Source of the DNA: Actinacidiphila cocklensis
Lineage (GTDB): Bacteria; Actinomycetota; Actinomycetes; Streptomycetales; Streptomycetaceae
NCBI RefSeq assembly: GCF_907177275.1
Contig: NZ_CAJSLV010000058.1
Location: forward strand, 58,580-122,579
DNA: 64,000 nt
Direction: 5' to 3'
The first letter of the stretch is position 1; each line of letters opens with the position of its first letter. The notes below the pieces were generated by a model, which saw only the letters and a list, made by a program, of their open reading frames with translations, made no database searches and was not told the DNA's origin. The position numbers and the translations under genes were made by a program. Positions 24,908 through 34,218 of the stretch are shown piece by piece.

Positions 24908-25630
24908 TCAGCCGATGGCCTGGACGGCTTCGCGGATCAGGTCGGCGACGCGCTTGGGGTGGGCGAGCATGACCAGGTGGGAGGACTCGACCTCGATCGT
25001 GGTCATCCCTGCGCGCTCATAGCCGAACCGTTCGACATCGGGGTTGATGGTGTGGTCCGCCGAGGAGACCAGTCCCCAGGAGGGCTTGCTCTTCCACGCC
25101 GCGGCCGGCGCCGCCTCGCCGAAGGCCTGTGCGGCCAGGGGGCGCTGGGAGACCGCGAGCACCTCGGCGAGATCGTGCTCCACGTCCGCGGCGAAGATCG
25201 CCGGAAACCTGGCGACGTCCACGGAGACGTCGCTTCCCGTCTCGGTGGAGCCTTCGAGTGGGAAAGGCGTGAAGACGAGGGCGGCGGCCAGGTCCGAGTC
25301 AGGGAAGCGGCCCTGCAACTCGCCGAGGCTCTCCCCCTCCTCAAGTGCGTAGCCGGCCAGGTAGACCAGGGCCTTGACGTTGTCCTCGACACCCGCGACG
25401 GTGATGACCGCGCCGCCGTAGGAGTGACCGACCAGGACGACGGGGCCGTCGATCCGGCGGACCACCGAGGCGATGTACGCGGCGTCGCCTATCAGGCTGC
25501 GGTTGGGGACGGCCGGGGCCACCACCTTGAGGCCGTCGGCCAGCAGTTCGGGGATGACTCGGGCGTAGCTGGAGGCGTCGGCGAACGCCCCGTGGACCAG
25601 GACGATCGTGGGTGCGGTGGTCTGGGACAT
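24908..25630 (-). CDS. Alpha/beta-hydrolase, copy B
   Basis: 240 residues, paralogous over its whole length to copy A at 21588. TIVLVHGAFADASSY (8-22), nucleophile GHSYGG (Ser70), Asp in SSADHTINPD and His in VESSHLVMLAHP. GAAGGAGGA sits a few bases before the ATG at 25630. It lies 67 bp downstream of esterase B, repeating the esterase-hydrolase order of the A pair. Cytoplasmic; substrate unknown. The family includes plant methylesterase-like enzymes and bacterial esterases. Confidence 0.88.
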   Translation of the reverse strand: MSQTTAPTIVLVHGAFADASSYARVIPELLADGLKVVAPAVPNRSLIGDAAYIASVVRRIDGPVVLVGHSYGGAVITVAGVEDNVKALVYLAGYALEEGESLGELQGRFPDSDLAAALVFTPFPLEGSTETGSDVSVDVARFPAIFAADVEHDLAEVLAVSQRPLAAQAFGEAAPAAAWKSKPSWGLVSSADHTINPDVERFGYERAGMTTIEVESSHLVMLAHPKRVADLIREAVQAIG

Positions 25631-25697
25631 GGGTCCTCCTTCAGGAGAGCGGGCACTGCATCGGTGGGGCAGCTTCCCCTCGGGGTTGCTCGGGGAG

Positions 25698-26411
25698 TCA
25701 GGCGGTGTACAGGGCAGCGCGCAGGGTCTGGACGGCGAGGGTGATGGCACCCTGGGCGGCCTGGGTGGAGCGCAGCGTGTTGAGCATGACGAAGTCGTGG
25801 ATGATGCCCTGGAATCGCACTGCGGTCACCGGGACGCCGGCCCTGCGCAGCTTGTTGGCGTAGGCCTCGCCCTCGTCACGCAGCACGTCCGCCTCACCGG
25901 TGATGACGAGCGCCGGGGGCAGGTCGGCGAGCTGCTCAAGGGTGGCACGCAGCGGCGACGCGGTGATCTCGGCGCGCTGCTTCTCGTCGGTGGTGTACTG
26001 GTCCCAGAACCAGAACATGCCGTCGCGGCGAAGGAAATAGCCGGTAGCGAACTGGTGGTACGAGGGAGTGTCGAAGCCCGCATCGGTGACCGGGTAGAAG
26101 AGCACCTGCTGGACAAGCGGGACGCCGCCGCGTTCCTTGGCCATCAAGGTGAGCGCGGCGCTCATGTTGCCGCCGACCGAGTCACCGGCCACCGCCAGCC
26201 GGGTCGCGTCGAGGTTCTTGGTGGCGCCGTCGGTGACGATCCAGCGGGCGACGGTCCAGTTCTGCTCGATGGCGACCGGGTAGCGCACCTCGGGCGAGAG
26301 GGAGTATTCGGGGAAGACCACGGCGGCCTTGGCGCCGACCGCCAGTTCGGCGAAGGCCTGCGCCTCCGGCTCCAGCACGGGACCGGTGGTGGCGGTGTCG
26401 TCGTCGGACAT
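25698..26411 (-). CDS. HSL-family esterase, copy B, internally deleted
   Basis: 237 residues. From ELAVGAKAAVVFPEY onward it follows copy A closely, including the nucleophile GDSVGG (Ser78), ITGEADVLRDEGE and GIIHDFVML. The N-terminus PVLEPEAQAFAE joins straight to LAVG, so the 87 residues equivalent to A22-E108 of copy A, with the oxyanion motif HGAGW, are missing. The frame is kept, and a good ribosome site (AGGGAGCAGGGA) precedes the ATG at 26411. Catalysis is unlikely in the normal way. It may be a decaying copy or a repurposed protein. Confidence 0.8.
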   Translation of the reverse strand: MSDDDTATTGPVLEPEAQAFAELAVGAKAAVVFPEYSLSPEVRYPVAIEQNWTVARWIVTDGATKNLDATRLAVAGDSVGGNMSAALTLMAKERGGVPLVQQVLFYPVTDAGFDTPSYHQFATGYFLRRDGMFWFWDQYTTDEKQRAEITASPLRATLEQLADLPPALVITGEADVLRDEGEAYANKLRRAGVPVTAVRFQGIIHDFVMLNTLRSTQAAQGAITLAVQTLRAALYTA

Positions 26412-26978
26412 TCCCTGCTCCCTGAGCGTCGCGGTTGGGGATGGTCCCCAGACTATGAATCCGCAACGTGGAGGTTTGCGCGCCCGCGCACGGGGTCTAG
26501 GCCGCCAGCGCACCGTGCCGCCGACCGGCCGGGCGACATGCCGTGGGCCTCCCTGAAGACCCGGCTGGAATGGGCGGAACTGCTGAGCCCCAGCGGGCCG
26601 CGACGGCGCCGACCGCCGGGCGGCCTCGGAGGCGGGCTGGTTACTCCCGCGCAGCCGCCAGGGCCTTCCGTGCGCTGTTGGTACAGCGGTCATACGCACG
26701 CGGGCAATCACTGCCCGCGCCGGGACCTTAGCGTGAGAGAAACGGCACCGGAGCACTTCATCCGTGACCGGGGTCTTCGCTCTGCCGGAAAGACCGGCGT
26801 GAACGCGAAGGCCACGACGTGGGGCGCGTTGTCTCTCAACGCCCACTCCGGGACACGCCATTGCGTGTGTCCCACCGTCCTGGCCGTGGTCGAGATCGTA
26901 TCTGCACCCATGTCGCATCAGCGCTCGGTGACCTTATTGCACATGGCCCGTCGCAGGGCCGACGAAAGGACCTCATTC
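26412..26978. other. Divergent 567-bp intergenic region
   Basis: It separates esterase B (minus) from the secreted hydrolase (plus). A TGCGCTG box (26512-26506, minus) and CCTAGACCCC (26500-26491) partly echo the esterase A promoter, but the fixed 16-bp arrangement is not kept. Another TGCGCTG is at 26671 on the plus strand. The long open frames crossing it look non-coding. Confidence 0.35.
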
Positions 26979-27854
26979 ATGCGAATCCGAGGAACACGAC
27001 TGCGCAAGTCCCTTGTACTGGCCGCCGCATGCGCCCTGGCCGCCGCCGGGGTGGCGGTGCCGGCCACCCAGGTGGTCGCGCAGGCCACCACCGCGAAGGG
27101 CGGCGATGCGCCCAAGCCGACGATCGTGCTCGTCCACGGTGCGTGGGCGGACGCGTCGAGCTGGAACCCGGTGATCAGCCGCCTCCAGCACGACGGCTAC
27201 ACCGTCGATGCCCCGCCCAACCCGCTGCGCGGCGTCGAATACGACGCGCAGAGCCTGAAGAACTACCTGGCCACCGTTGAGGGCCCGATCGTCCTGGTGG
27301 GCCACTCCTACGGCGGCGTGGTCATCACCAACGCCGCGGCGGGCAATCCCAATGTCAAGGCGTTGGTCTACGACGACGCCTACATCCCCGCTGAGGGCGA
27401 GACGGTATTCCAGATCAACGCAGCCAAGCCCGGTTCGTGCGTCACCGCCGACCCGTCGACGTTCCTCAACCTGGTGCAGTACCCCGGCTCCCCCCAGGGC
27501 GACTACGACGCCTACCTCAAGGTCGCGCCCAACGGCACCTACAGGGGATTCGCGGACTGCTTCGCCAACGGTGTCCCTCGCGCCCAGACCCAGCTTCTGG
27601 CGGCCGGTCAGCGCCCCTTCGCGGTCAGCGCCGGATCCGAACCCACCGGCACGCCCGCCTGGCGCACCATACCCTCCTGGGCCGTGGTCGGAACCGCCGA
27701 CCATGTCATCCCCCCCGCCGAGCTGCTGGCCATGGCCACCCGTGCGCAGGCTCATGTCACCGAGGTCGATGCCGGTCACCTCTCCCTCATCACCCGGCCC
27801 GGCGTAGTGACCGACGTCATCCTCGACGCCGCGCGAGCAGCCGGCCGCTCCTGA
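26979..27854 (+). CDS. Secreted alpha/beta-hydrolase paralogue
   Basis: 291 residues. A basic start (RIRGTRLRK), hydrophobic core and AQA motif near 36 form a signal peptide, absent from the other paralogues. TIVLVHGAWADASSW (48-62), nucleophile GHSYGG (Ser110), Asp in VGTADHVIPP and His in DAGHLSLITRP complete the triad. The insert around GSCVTADPSTF, with Cys in GSCVT and DCFANG, could form a disulfide outside the cell. GAAAGGA lies eight bases before the ATG. It faces away from esterase B. Probably an extracellular esterase; substrate unknown. Confidence 0.88.
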   Translation: MRIRGTRLRKSLVLAAACALAAAGVAVPATQVVAQATTAKGGDAPKPTIVLVHGAWADASSWNPVISRLQHDGYTVDAPPNPLRGVEYDAQSLKNYLATVEGPIVLVGHSYGGVVITNAAAGNPNVKALVYDDAYIPAEGETVFQINAAKPGSCVTADPSTFLNLVQYPGSPQGDYDAYLKVAPNGTYRGFADCFANGVPRAQTQLLAAGQRPFAVSAGSEPTGTPAWRTIPSWAVVGTADHVIPPAELLAMATRAQAHVTEVDAGHLSLITRPGVVTDVILDAARAAGRS

Positions 27855-28000
27855 CCGGCCGCGGCCGGCCGGCATGATGCGGCCACAGGAGATGCCCAAG
27901 GCACTGCTCCCTGGTTCAGGGCCGGAACGCCCGACATGTGCGCGTTCCTGGCTGGGTCTCTCCTGCCGCGCGATCCCGGCTCCCTCGGCACACCTGACCG

Positions 28001-28037
28001 CCCGCCAACGGCGCACTGCCTGTGCGCGGTTGGCGGG
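28001..28037. terminator. Hairpin between convergent genes
   Basis: CCCGCCAACgGCGCAC and GTGCGCgGTTGGCGGG around loop TGCCT: a 16-bp stem with one mismatch. It lies between the secreted hydrolase (ends 27854) and cydC (ends 28169), so it can terminate either. The rest of the 314-bp gap holds nothing recognised; the hairpin is not a tRNA. Confidence 0.6.
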
Positions 28038-28168
28038 CTCGCTGTCGGTCCAGCAGAGCTGAGACGCTCCACCGCAGCGGAGGTCCTCGTCATTGACAGG
28101 GCATCAGAACTGCCGACTACTCATGACCAGTACAACCGGCCCCCGGTCCCCAGTGGTTCGGGAACGCC

Positions 28169-29800
28169 TCACCCCAGCCGCATGATGTGGGTGGCCGTGA
28201 AGGGAACCAGTTCGTGGTGCCGGTCCGGTAGGGCGATCACCAGGGCGCTGTCCGGCAGTGCCCGGCGGACACCCGTCAGCATGCGCACCGCGGTGGGACC
28301 GTCGAGGCCTGTCGTCGGTTCGTCGAGCAGCAGAACCGCCGGTTGCCGCAGCAACGCCCTGGCGATCGCCAGGCGGCGTCGCTGCCCCTGCGACAGGGCG
28401 CTGCCCAGCGGGCCCGTCGGGGTGTGGAGGGGGAGCTGTTCCAGGGCGGCAGCCGCCAGCGCGGCCCGGAGCATGTCGTCGTCCGCGCGGGGGGCGGCCT
28501 GCCAGAGGTTCTCAGCGACGGTCGCGTCGGCGATCCAGTCTTCCGCCTCCACAAGGGTGAGCGTATCGGCGATCACACCGGCTGGGAGCGATTCGACGGG
28601 TGCACCGGCAAGCAGCACCGTTCCGGGAGCAGCGGGGGCGATCCGTCCGGCGAGCGTCTCCAGCAGGGTGGTCTTCCCGCTGCCGTTCGGCCCGGTAACG
28701 ACGATGACGTCGCGAGGCCCGATCCACCCGGTCCAGGTGGTGCGGTCGTCGCCGACGCCCACAGGCACTCGGTGGGCCACCAGGGTTCGCGCCGGCTCTG
28801 CGGTGGTCGCCGGGAGTGCCGTGCGTTGGCCCTGCGGGAACGCGCGGTTCGCCAGATACCCCAGCCGCAGCGCGGCGTCGGCGGCCAGGCCGTGGTCGCG
28901 AAGCACGTGCGGAAGGGTCTCCATCAGCTCGTACGCAGCCGCCACCAGCAGCACCTCGCCGATGGCGTCGGCGGCAGGCTGGGTGAAGACGGGACCCGAC
29001 AACGCCAGGAGCAGGACCGCGGTCTGGCCCGCGACGGCCAGCAGCCGCAGCCGCAGCCGTGCCCGCCGCACCGCTGCCGCGACCGCTGCTTCCGCGCGCC
29101 GGGACCGAGCGACCGATTGCGCGACCTGGTCGCGTGCCACGTCGACCGCGTCCAGGCAGCGCAGTTCGGAGAACGCGGCGCGGGCACTGAGCAACCCGGT
29201 TCGGGCGGTGGCACGGGCGGCGGCTGCCACGCGCTGGTGATCCCGGGTCCGCCGGTCGGCGGCCACCGCCGCGGCCACCGAGACCGCGAGAAGCACCAGT
29301 TCGGCGGTGCCCGCCAGTGGACTGGCCACCAGCAGCAGGGTGACGACGGCGCCGGCCGTCAGGCCGATCCCGGCCAGCGGCGGAACGACCCGGGCGGGTA
29401 TCCCGCCCACCGCTTCCACGTCGCTGGTGAGCCGGGCCATCAGGGTCCCGTCGCGTCCTTTCCGCAGTTCGCGCGCCGGCACCGTGGTCACGGCGTGGAC
29501 CATACGGGCGCGCAGTGAGACGGTCGCGCCCAGCAGCGCCCCATGACTGACCAGGCGTTCGGCGTACCGCAGACCGGTGCGGCTCAGGGCGAGAGCGCGG
29601 ACGGCACCCGAGGGGTACATCCACGACCAGGTGGTGTTCGCCTGTGCGGTGACGACCGCGCAGGAGGTCAGGAACCAGCCGGACACCCCTAGCAGACCGG
29701 CCGCACACAATTCCGCCGTCCCGGCGAGCGCCACGGCCCACAGCAGATCGCGTCGTTCACGGCGGCCTGCTGCCGTCCACAGCAGCTTGAATGCGTTCAC
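28169..29800 (-). CDS. cydC: Cysteine/glutathione ABC exporter subunit CydC
   Basis: A 543-residue half-transporter: a six-helix membrane domain, then an ABC ATPase with Walker A GPNGSGKTT, signature LSQGQRRRLAIARALL and Walker B VLLLDEPTTGLD. CydDC exports thiols needed for assembly of cytochrome bd. It overlaps the end of cydD by 4 bp (ATGA). It is the last gene of the cydABDC operon. The order and separate subunits distinguish it from the fused CydDC of some actinomycetes. Confidence 0.88.
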   Translation of the reverse strand: MNAFKLLWTAAGRRERRDLLWAVALAGTAELCAAGLLGVSGWFLTSCAVVTAQANTTWSWMYPSGAVRALALSRTGLRYAERLVSHGALLGATVSLRARMVHAVTTVPARELRKGRDGTLMARLTSDVEAVGGIPARVVPPLAGIGLTAGAVVTLLLVASPLAGTAELVLLAVSVAAAVAADRRTRDHQRVAAAARATARTGLLSARAAFSELRCLDAVDVARDQVAQSVARSRRAEAAVAAAVRRARLRLRLLAVAGQTAVLLLALSGPVFTQPAADAIGEVLLVAAAYELMETLPHVLRDHGLAADAALRLGYLANRAFPQGQRTALPATTAEPARTLVAHRVPVGVGDDRTTWTGWIGPRDVIVVTGPNGSGKTTLLETLAGRIAPAAPGTVLLAGAPVESLPAGVIADTLTLVEAEDWIADATVAENLWQAAPRADDDMLRAALAAAALEQLPLHTPTGPLGSALSQGQRRRLAIARALLRQPAVLLLDEPTTGLDGPTAVRMLTGVRRALPDSALVIALPDRHHELVPFTATHIMRLG

Positions 29801-31563
29801 AGCGCTCTCCCGGTTGCGGTCAGCCGTCCCCCGCTCAACCGGACGACGTCATCAGCGGCGTCGAGCAGCGCGGGACTGTGTGTGGTGACGACCACGGTGC
29901 GGCTGCGGGCAAGCGTCCGGATGGCGCGGATGACGCGGGCCTCGCCGTCCGGATCCAGGTGCGCGGTGGGTTCGTCCAGGCACAGCAGTGGCGTTTCGTG
30001 GATGAGAACGCGAACCAGCACCAGTTGCTGCATCTGCCCCGCGGACAGCCCCCAGCCGCGCTCCCCGACCTGGGTGTCCAGGCCCTGGGGAAGCGCGGCC
30101 AGCAGGTCATCGAAGCCCAGGTCGGCGAAGGCCGCGGTAAGTTGAGCGTCGTCGACGTCGGGCCGGGCCAGCAGCAGGTTGTCCCGCAGCGTGCCCGGGA
30201 GGAGATAGGAGGGCTGGCCGGCCCATGCGGTGACGGCCGGGGAGGCGCATCGGGTGTCGGACCCCACGGTGTGCAGGCACTGTCCCCGGTCCGGTCGGCG
30301 AAGGCCCGCCGCCACGGAGAGCAAGGTGGTCTTTCCTGCGCCGCTGTGCCCACTGATGGCCAGGACCGAACCCGGGCGCACGGTCAGTGTGACGTCCTCC
30401 AGGGCTGACTCGGGCCTGTCCCGATACCGCACCCCCACAGCCTCCAGGATGACACCGGCGGGGCCGGGCCGACTCGCACGATGCATGGCGGACCCCTCGG
30501 TCGACGGGCCTCCGGCCGGTGCGTCAGGAACCGCGTGGATGATCTCCGCGAGCATCTCGGCCGCCGCGGCGGCCTCGGCGCGGGCATGGTATCCGCGGGC
30601 GAGCTCCCGGGCAGGGGCGAAGTAGGCCGGGGTCAGTACGAGCACGAACAGTGCCGTGCCCAGGCTCATGGTGGACGGCACCGCCGGCAGGTCGAGGTAG
30701 CCGAGCAGGGCGAGCCCGCAGTAGGTGGCGACGACAGCCATGGCCACGGTGACGAGGAGCTCGATCCAGGCGGTCGAGAGGAATGCCACCCGAAGGACCG
30801 TGCGGGTGCGCGCGGCCAGTTCCCGGTCGTCGGCCTCGGTGGCACGTACCGCCTCCTCGCCGGCGCCGAGGCCGACGAGTGTGGGCAGTCCGCGCAGCCG
30901 GTCCAGCAAGCGGGTGCTCAGCGTCCGGGTAGCGGTGAGCTGCGCGTGCACGGCGGCGCGGGTGCCCATGCCGATGACCTTGAGGTTGACGGGCAGCAGC
31001 GGTGTGGCCAGCACCAGCACCAGCGCGACGGCCCAACTGCCCACCGCGATGGAGGCCAGCACGATGCCGCTTCCCAGCAGCATCGCCCGCCGGGCAGGGA
31101 CGTAGGTCGTCAACCACCCGGTCAGCCGGCCCACCTCGCTGTCGAGTGCCTCGCCGAGCGCGGCGTCCGAGACCTCCTCGGACGGCACGCCCGGTGTGGG
31201 CAGCGCGGCCAGGAGCAGCCGGGCGCGCAGATGGTCCTGGACCACGGCCGCCCCGTCGTCGGCCGCCCGGTCCGCCACCGCGAGCAGGAACGCGCGCAGC
31301 AGCAGCCCCGCGGCGACAAGAGCCGCACTGCTGAGCACGGGAGCCAGCGCCACGCCCCGGTGCTGGGACCGCAGCGCGGCCTGGGCCGCCCAGCCCAGGC
31401 CGGCGGCCCACAGGACATGGCCCATGGCCGCGAGCCCGCGCAGGGTGCCGGCTCGCCGGAACGCCGGTTCGCCGATGGCCGCCCATCCGACGAGCAGCCG
31501 GGCTGTCTGCTGCTGACCGTCGTCGTCGCCGAGCCGGGCGAGTTGGCCGGAGATGTCGTTCAC
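29797..31563 (-). CDS. cydD: Thiol ABC exporter subunit CydD
   Basis: 588 residues from GTG 31563, which overlaps the cydB stop (GTGA). The N-terminal membrane domain (AALVAAGLLLRAFLLAVADR and others) is followed by an ATPase domain with Walker A GHSGAGKTT, signature LSAGQMQQLVLVRVLI and Walker B LLCLDEPTAHLDPDG. The signature has M-Q-Q-L-V in place of the usual R-Q-R-I-A, a modest divergence. It partners CydC and is needed for cytochrome bd maturation. An earlier start inside cydB would add a non-homologous basic tail. Confidence 0.88.
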   Translation of the reverse strand: MNDISGQLARLGDDDGQQQTARLLVGWAAIGEPAFRRAGTLRGLAAMGHVLWAAGLGWAAQAALRSQHRGVALAPVLSSAALVAAGLLLRAFLLAVADRAADDGAAVVQDHLRARLLLAALPTPGVPSEEVSDAALGEALDSEVGRLTGWLTTYVPARRAMLLGSGIVLASIAVGSWAVALVLVLATPLLPVNLKVIGMGTRAAVHAQLTATRTLSTRLLDRLRGLPTLVGLGAGEEAVRATEADDRELAARTRTVLRVAFLSTAWIELLVTVAMAVVATYCGLALLGYLDLPAVPSTMSLGTALFVLVLTPAYFAPARELARGYHARAEAAAAAEMLAEIIHAVPDAPAGGPSTEGSAMHRASRPGPAGVILEAVGVRYRDRPESALEDVTLTVRPGSVLAISGHSGAGKTTLLSVAAGLRRPDRGQCLHTVGSDTRCASPAVTAWAGQPSYLLPGTLRDNLLLARPDVDDAQLTAAFADLGFDDLLAALPQGLDTQVGERGWGLSAGQMQQLVLVRVLIHETPLLCLDEPTAHLDPDGEARVIRAIRTLARSRTVVVTTHSPALLDAADDVVRLSGGRLTATGRAL

Positions 31564-32861
31564 CGTTCGGCTGCCGGGAAGTCGAATTCGCCGGCGGATG
31601 CGGAGCGGCGGTCGGATCGGATCCATACCGCGAGTGCGGTCAGGCAGAACACCGCGATCCCGGCCGGATCGATCCAGGTGGCCACGCCGCCGAAGACGTC
31701 CTGCGAGACGGCCGCCGTCCCCAGGGCGAGGAGGGTCAGCAGCACCCGCCGGACGACGACGGGCGCGCGCGACCCGGCCGCGTCAGCGGCGTGCTCCCTG
31801 GCTGCGGTGTCGGACGGGCCGGCGGAGTCGGTGAGGGCCGGTGACCCGCCGGTGAGGGCCGCCGGCTGGTCGGTGAGGGCCGCCGGCCAGGTGAACTTCC
31901 CGCGGAAGACCCACCACGCGTAGATGTTGTATGCCAGTACGATCGGCACGCACCCGCCCACCCCGATCACCAGGAACAACTGCGACCCGTGCGGACTGGC
32001 TGCGGCGCGCAGTGTCAGGTCCGGTGGGACGACGACGGGTGCGGTGGCGGCCACGAGCGCGAGCAGGCCCGCGGCCTCCGTACCGGCCACGGCGGCGAAC
32101 GGACGCCAGTCGGGCCGGCGGCCGAAGCCGAACCACGCGACGCCCCAGCAGACCGCGGCAGCGACCACTGCGAGGCCGAAAAGGGTTGTGCGGAGCGGCT
32201 CGTCGAAACGGAAGTCCTGCGGGTCGGCGAGCCGGAGGCCGAGCGCCAGGACCACCGCAGCCGCCGCGACCGCCAGAAGCAGCGGACGGCCCAGCCGCCC
32301 CGCCCGGTGGTGGGCGGTCCCCACCGTCTTGTCCTGCAGCCACGCGGCGCCTGCCAGCAGATGTACGGCCGCAAGGCCCAGCGCGCAGAGCACGCTGTAC
32401 GGGGTGAACCAGTCGAAGGTACCCCCGCTGAACACTCCGTCGTGATGGGGCAGTCCGGACAGGACCGCTCCGGCACCGAGTCCCTGGCACAGAGACGCCA
32501 CCAGGGAGGAGAGCCCGAAGACGAGGCCCCAGCCTCGCCGGTAGCCGGGGGCGGCGCTCTGCAGTTCGATGGCCGCGCCGCGCAGCACGATGGCAAGCAG
32601 CATGACCACGAGCGGCAGATAGAGGCCCGGCAGCACAGTGGCGTAGACACTGGGCAAGCCCGCCCACAACGCCACACCGGCCAGGATGAGCCAGCTCTCG
32701 TTCGCGTCCCAGGCCGTCGCGATCAGCTCGTTGTACTCCTTGCGCCGCAGGTCGCTGCGGTCGAACAGGCTCAGGATGCCGATGCCCAGGTCGTAGCCGT
32801 CGAGCAGCAGATAGGCACCGAGGGCGAACAGGACCAGGGCGTACGACGCGTACTCAAGCAT
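31560..32861 (-). CDS. cydB: Cytochrome bd oxidase subunit II
   Basis: A 433-residue integral membrane protein with eight to nine helices. The N-terminus YASYALVLFALGAYLLLDGYDLGIG contains the conserved GYDLG motif, followed by WDANESWLILAG. A Pro/Ala/Thr-rich insert (PAALTDQPAALTGGSPALTD) before the last two helices is unusual and probably an internal duplication. CydB pairs with CydA to form the high-affinity quinol oxidase used at low oxygen. Its start overlaps the cydA stop by 8 bp. Confidence 0.93.
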   Translation of the reverse strand: MLEYASYALVLFALGAYLLLDGYDLGIGILSLFDRSDLRRKEYNELIATAWDANESWLILAGVALWAGLPSVYATVLPGLYLPLVVMLLAIVLRGAAIELQSAAPGYRRGWGLVFGLSSLVASLCQGLGAGAVLSGLPHHDGVFSGGTFDWFTPYSVLCALGLAAVHLLAGAAWLQDKTVGTAHHRAGRLGRPLLLAVAAAAVVLALGLRLADPQDFRFDEPLRTTLFGLAVVAAAVCWGVAWFGFGRRPDWRPFAAVAGTEAAGLLALVAATAPVVVPPDLTLRAAASPHGSQLFLVIGVGGCVPIVLAYNIYAWWVFRGKFTWPAALTDQPAALTGGSPALTDSAGPSDTAAREHAADAAGSRAPVVVRRVLLTLLALGTAAVSQDVFGGVATWIDPAGIAVFCLTALAVWIRSDRRSASAGEFDFPAAER

Positions 32862-34218
32862 GCTTCACCTCGGACGGGATGACGGTGGGGCCGACGTCCG
32901 CCACCAGGAGTTCGGGCCCGGCCCGTACCGTGTGAACGATGTAGCGGATCCACAGGCCGAGCAGCAGTGCGTAGACGCCGACGAAGCCGACGAGGCTGGT
33001 GACGGCGGCGCCGAGGGAGAGATGGGAGGCGGCGTCGCTCGTGCGGATCAGGCCGTAGACCACCCAGGGCTGCCGGCCGGTCTCCGCCGTGATCCAGCCG
33101 CCGCTGATCGCTATGACACCGGCGGGGGCCATCCAGACCATCAGCCGGTGGAACCGCCGGGCGGTGAAAAGCCGGCCACGCAGCCGGAGCACGACTCCGG
33201 CGAAGGCCATGGCGAACATCGCCAGAGCGGTGAAGTACATCGTCCGGAATCCGTAGAAGGCCGACCACATGTTGGGGCGATCGGCCTTCGGTGTCTGCAA
33301 CAGCCCGGGGACGTTCGCCTTCCCGGTCAGGTCCTTGCCGATGACAGCGCCCAGGCGTGGTATCCCGAGTTGGAGCTCGTTCCGGCCTTTGTCCGTGTTC
33401 GGTACCACGAGCAGGTTGTAGCCGTTGTTGTCGGTCTTCCAGTTGCCCTCGAACGCCTCCAGCTTCGCCGGCTGGTGTGCGCCCATGAACGCGGCCGTCG
33501 AGTCACCCACGTACAGCTGAACGGGCATCAGGACGGCCAGCACCCCGAGGGCGATGGACAGCGTACGGCGGGCGAAGGGCAGCGCCCGGTGCTTCAGCAG
33601 ATACCAGGCGGCGATTCCGCCGATGAACCAGCAGGCGCTGATCAGAACGGCGAGCAGGATGTGCGGGTACCGGTAGGAAAACGCCGGGTTGAACAGCACC
33701 TGCCACCAGTCGCTTGCCCGGAACTGGCCGTTGACCTCGGTGAAGCCCACGGGATCCTGCATCCAGCTGTTGGCCGACAGGATCCACGTCGTGGACAGCA
33801 GGGTGCCGAAGACGATCATCCAGCAGGCGAACGCCATGGTCCGGGGGCGCACCCTGCCGTCGCCGTACAGCATGATGCCGATGAACCCGGCCTCCAGGAA
33901 GAAGGCCGTAATGACCTCCATTCCGATCGTGACACCCAGGATCGGCCCGACGGCATGGGCGTATCGGCCCCAGTTGAGACCGAACTCGAAGGTCATGACC
34001 GTACCGGCGACCACACCGAGGCCGAATCCGACCGCGAATATCTTCTTCCAGAAACGGAATATCTGCAGGTACAGCGGATTTCCGGTCCTGACGTAGACCG
34101 TGTACATCACCGCCAGGAAGAGGGAGAGTCCGACGGTCAACGCGGGGAAGCTCATATGGAACACAGCAGTAACGGCGAATTGCCATCGCGAGATCTCCAC
34201 CACTGCGGGCGAGGCCAC
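32854..34218 (-). CDS. cydA: Cytochrome bd oxidase subunit I
   Basis: 454 residues. QFAVTAVFHMSFPALTVG contains the haem ligand His (His21). The WGRYAHAVGPILGVTIGMEV segment, the GRQPWVVYG motif and nine or so helices are typical. The Q-loop is the short form found in Gram-positive bacteria. GTG start at 34218 with AAAGGAG upstream. The subunit binds haems b558, b595 and d and oxidises quinol. It leads the cydABDC operon. I looked for a Rex box (TGTGAAC-N3-TTCACA) upstream and did not find one. Confidence 0.95.
   Translation of the reverse strand: MASPAVVEISRWQFAVTAVFHMSFPALTVGLSLFLAVMYTVYVRTGNPLYLQIFRFWKKIFAVGFGLGVVAGTVMTFEFGLNWGRYAHAVGPILGVTIGMEVITAFFLEAGFIGIMLYGDGRVRPRTMAFACWMIVFGTLLSTTWILSANSWMQDPVGFTEVNGQFRASDWWQVLFNPAFSYRYPHILLAVLISACWFIGGIAAWYLLKHRALPFARRTLSIALGVLAVLMPVQLYVGDSTAAFMGAHQPAKLEAFEGNWKTDNNGYNLLVVPNTDKGRNELQLGIPRLGAVIGKDLTGKANVPGLLQTPKADRPNMWSAFYGFRTMYFTALAMFAMAFAGVVLRLRGRLFTARRFHRLMVWMAPAGVIAISGGWITAETGRQPWVVYGLIRTSDAASHLSLGAAVTSLVGFVGVYALLLGLWIRYIVHTVRAGPELLVADVGPTVIPSEVKHA

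Noticed and set aside
28001..28037. Stable stem-loop that could be a small RNA or tRNA arm
   Set aside because: No cloverleaf or other conserved RNA features; its position between convergent genes fits a terminator.
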